Shown: piece by piece, positions 63,753 to 64,000 of the stretch
Position numbering within the stretch: the stretch's first letter is position 1
Layout of the letters: each line of letters opens with the position of its first letter
Assembly (NCBI GenBank): GCA_028820695.1
Contig: JAPPIB010000056.1
Coordinates: 1 to 64,000, forward strand
Source of the DNA: Acidiferrobacterales bacterium
Lineage (GTDB): Bacteria > Pseudomonadota > Gammaproteobacteria > Arenicellales > JAJDZL01
Direction: 5' to 3'
DNA length: 64,000 nt
Notes under the pieces: generated by a model
Seen by the model: only the letters and a program-made list of their open reading frames with translations
The model's database searches: none
Told to the model about the DNA's origin: nothing
Program-made: the position numbers and the translations under genes

Positions 63753-64000
63753 ATGGTCAATCGCTATGTCAAGCGCTCAAGTGGTGAATATGTTGATGGA
63801 CAGGTTCATATCAACGGCATCGAGAGTTTCTGGTCGATGCTCAAGCGGGCGCATAAGGGAACGTGCCACAGGATCAGTCACAAACACCTTGACCGTTATG
63901 CGGGTGAGTTTGCCGGGCGGCACAATGTTCGGGAACTCGACACGGTCAAGCAGATGGAGTCAATCGCAGCTGGATTTATCGGCAAGCGGTTGATGGACAA
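63753..64000 (+). mobile_element. IS1595-family transposase fragment (C-terminal DDE part, runs off window)
   Basis: From the ATG at 63753 the frame encodes 'GEYVDGQVHINGIESFWSML', 'GTCHRISHKHLDRYAGEFAG' and 'RHNVRELDTVKQMESIAAGF', the C-terminal part of ISXO2-like IS1595 transposases with the catalytic Glu in NGIESFW. The upstream sequence (63671-63752) is AT-rich and codes for neither the zinc-ribbon nor the first DDE aspartates. The element is thus 5'-truncated, though its end lies beyond the window. Confidence 0.85.

Overview
The window reads as part of a gammaproteobacterial chromosome of moderate GC. This is inferred from gene content: a pdxA-rsmA pair, a glyQS-plsC cluster, glnA-ntrB-ntrC, glnK-amtB and thyA-folA, plus sigma-54 control of nitrogen genes. 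Osmolyte uptake and ectoine-type degradation genes suggest a saline, possibly host-associated marine habitat, but that is an inference. Genes are dense and ordinary in most places. Both window edges carry decayed mobile or transposase-like pieces: an Rpn-type C-terminus at the left and an IS1595-type transposase tail at the right. No tRNA, rRNA or CRISPR array was recognised.

Layout, left to right. 1-4480: Rpn tail, glmS, a strong bidirectional terminator, then on the minus strand an Amt ammonium channel followed by a 64-residue membrane protein. 4486-10241: a complete yejABEF peptide/microcin C importer on the minus strand. 10708-12897: lutAB (lactate oxidation Fe-S subunits) with no lutC. 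13680-18140: moaA and moaB flank an AT-rich AAA/DUF4143 ATPase and a DapA-family aldolase. 18547-21228: CDGSH protein, then pdxA-rsmA and an exported protein. 21252-25445: fused glyQS, a MazG-like gene and plsC on the minus strand. 25780-27044: a PP-loop thiouridylase-like enzyme overlapping a TusA-like sulfur carrier. 27227-31420: glnA-ntrB-ntrC with a sigma-54 promoter and an NtrC-type site. 31580-37454: metK-ahcY, DUF465 protein, spondin-type lipoprotein, class III aminotransferase and apt.

37582-43472 is a complete mutagenic SOS cassette (lexA-imuA-imuB-dnaE2) whose promoter sits inside a long palindrome. 43538-44399 holds a Fic C-terminal remnant and a small membrane protein. 44434-50484 is a run of glutamine amidotransferase, pepN, VWA protein, membrane DnaJ protein and PQQ-type dehydrogenase. 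50547-54703 holds an ectoine hydrolase-like protein, a GST, a formyltransferase-like protein and a penicillin-binding transpeptidase. 54957-59130 (minus strand) is a betaine/choline-type ABC importer with a double-length permease. 59619-62937 holds thyA-folA and a sigma-54-driven glnK-amtB pair. 63092-64000 holds an FMN reductase and the IS fragment.

The main functional theme is nitrogen. Glutamine synthetase, NtrB/NtrC, PII and two distinct Amt channels lie in one window, and the two sigma-54 promoters share a near-identical core. The clearest candidates for new regulatory biology are the LexA-type palindrome, two intercistronic hairpins (glnA/ntrB and proX/proV), and the repeated motif upstream of the DUF4143 ATPase. 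The genes most in need of functional work are the Amt-linked micro-membrane protein, the PP-loop/TusA pair and the VWA-DnaJ pair.
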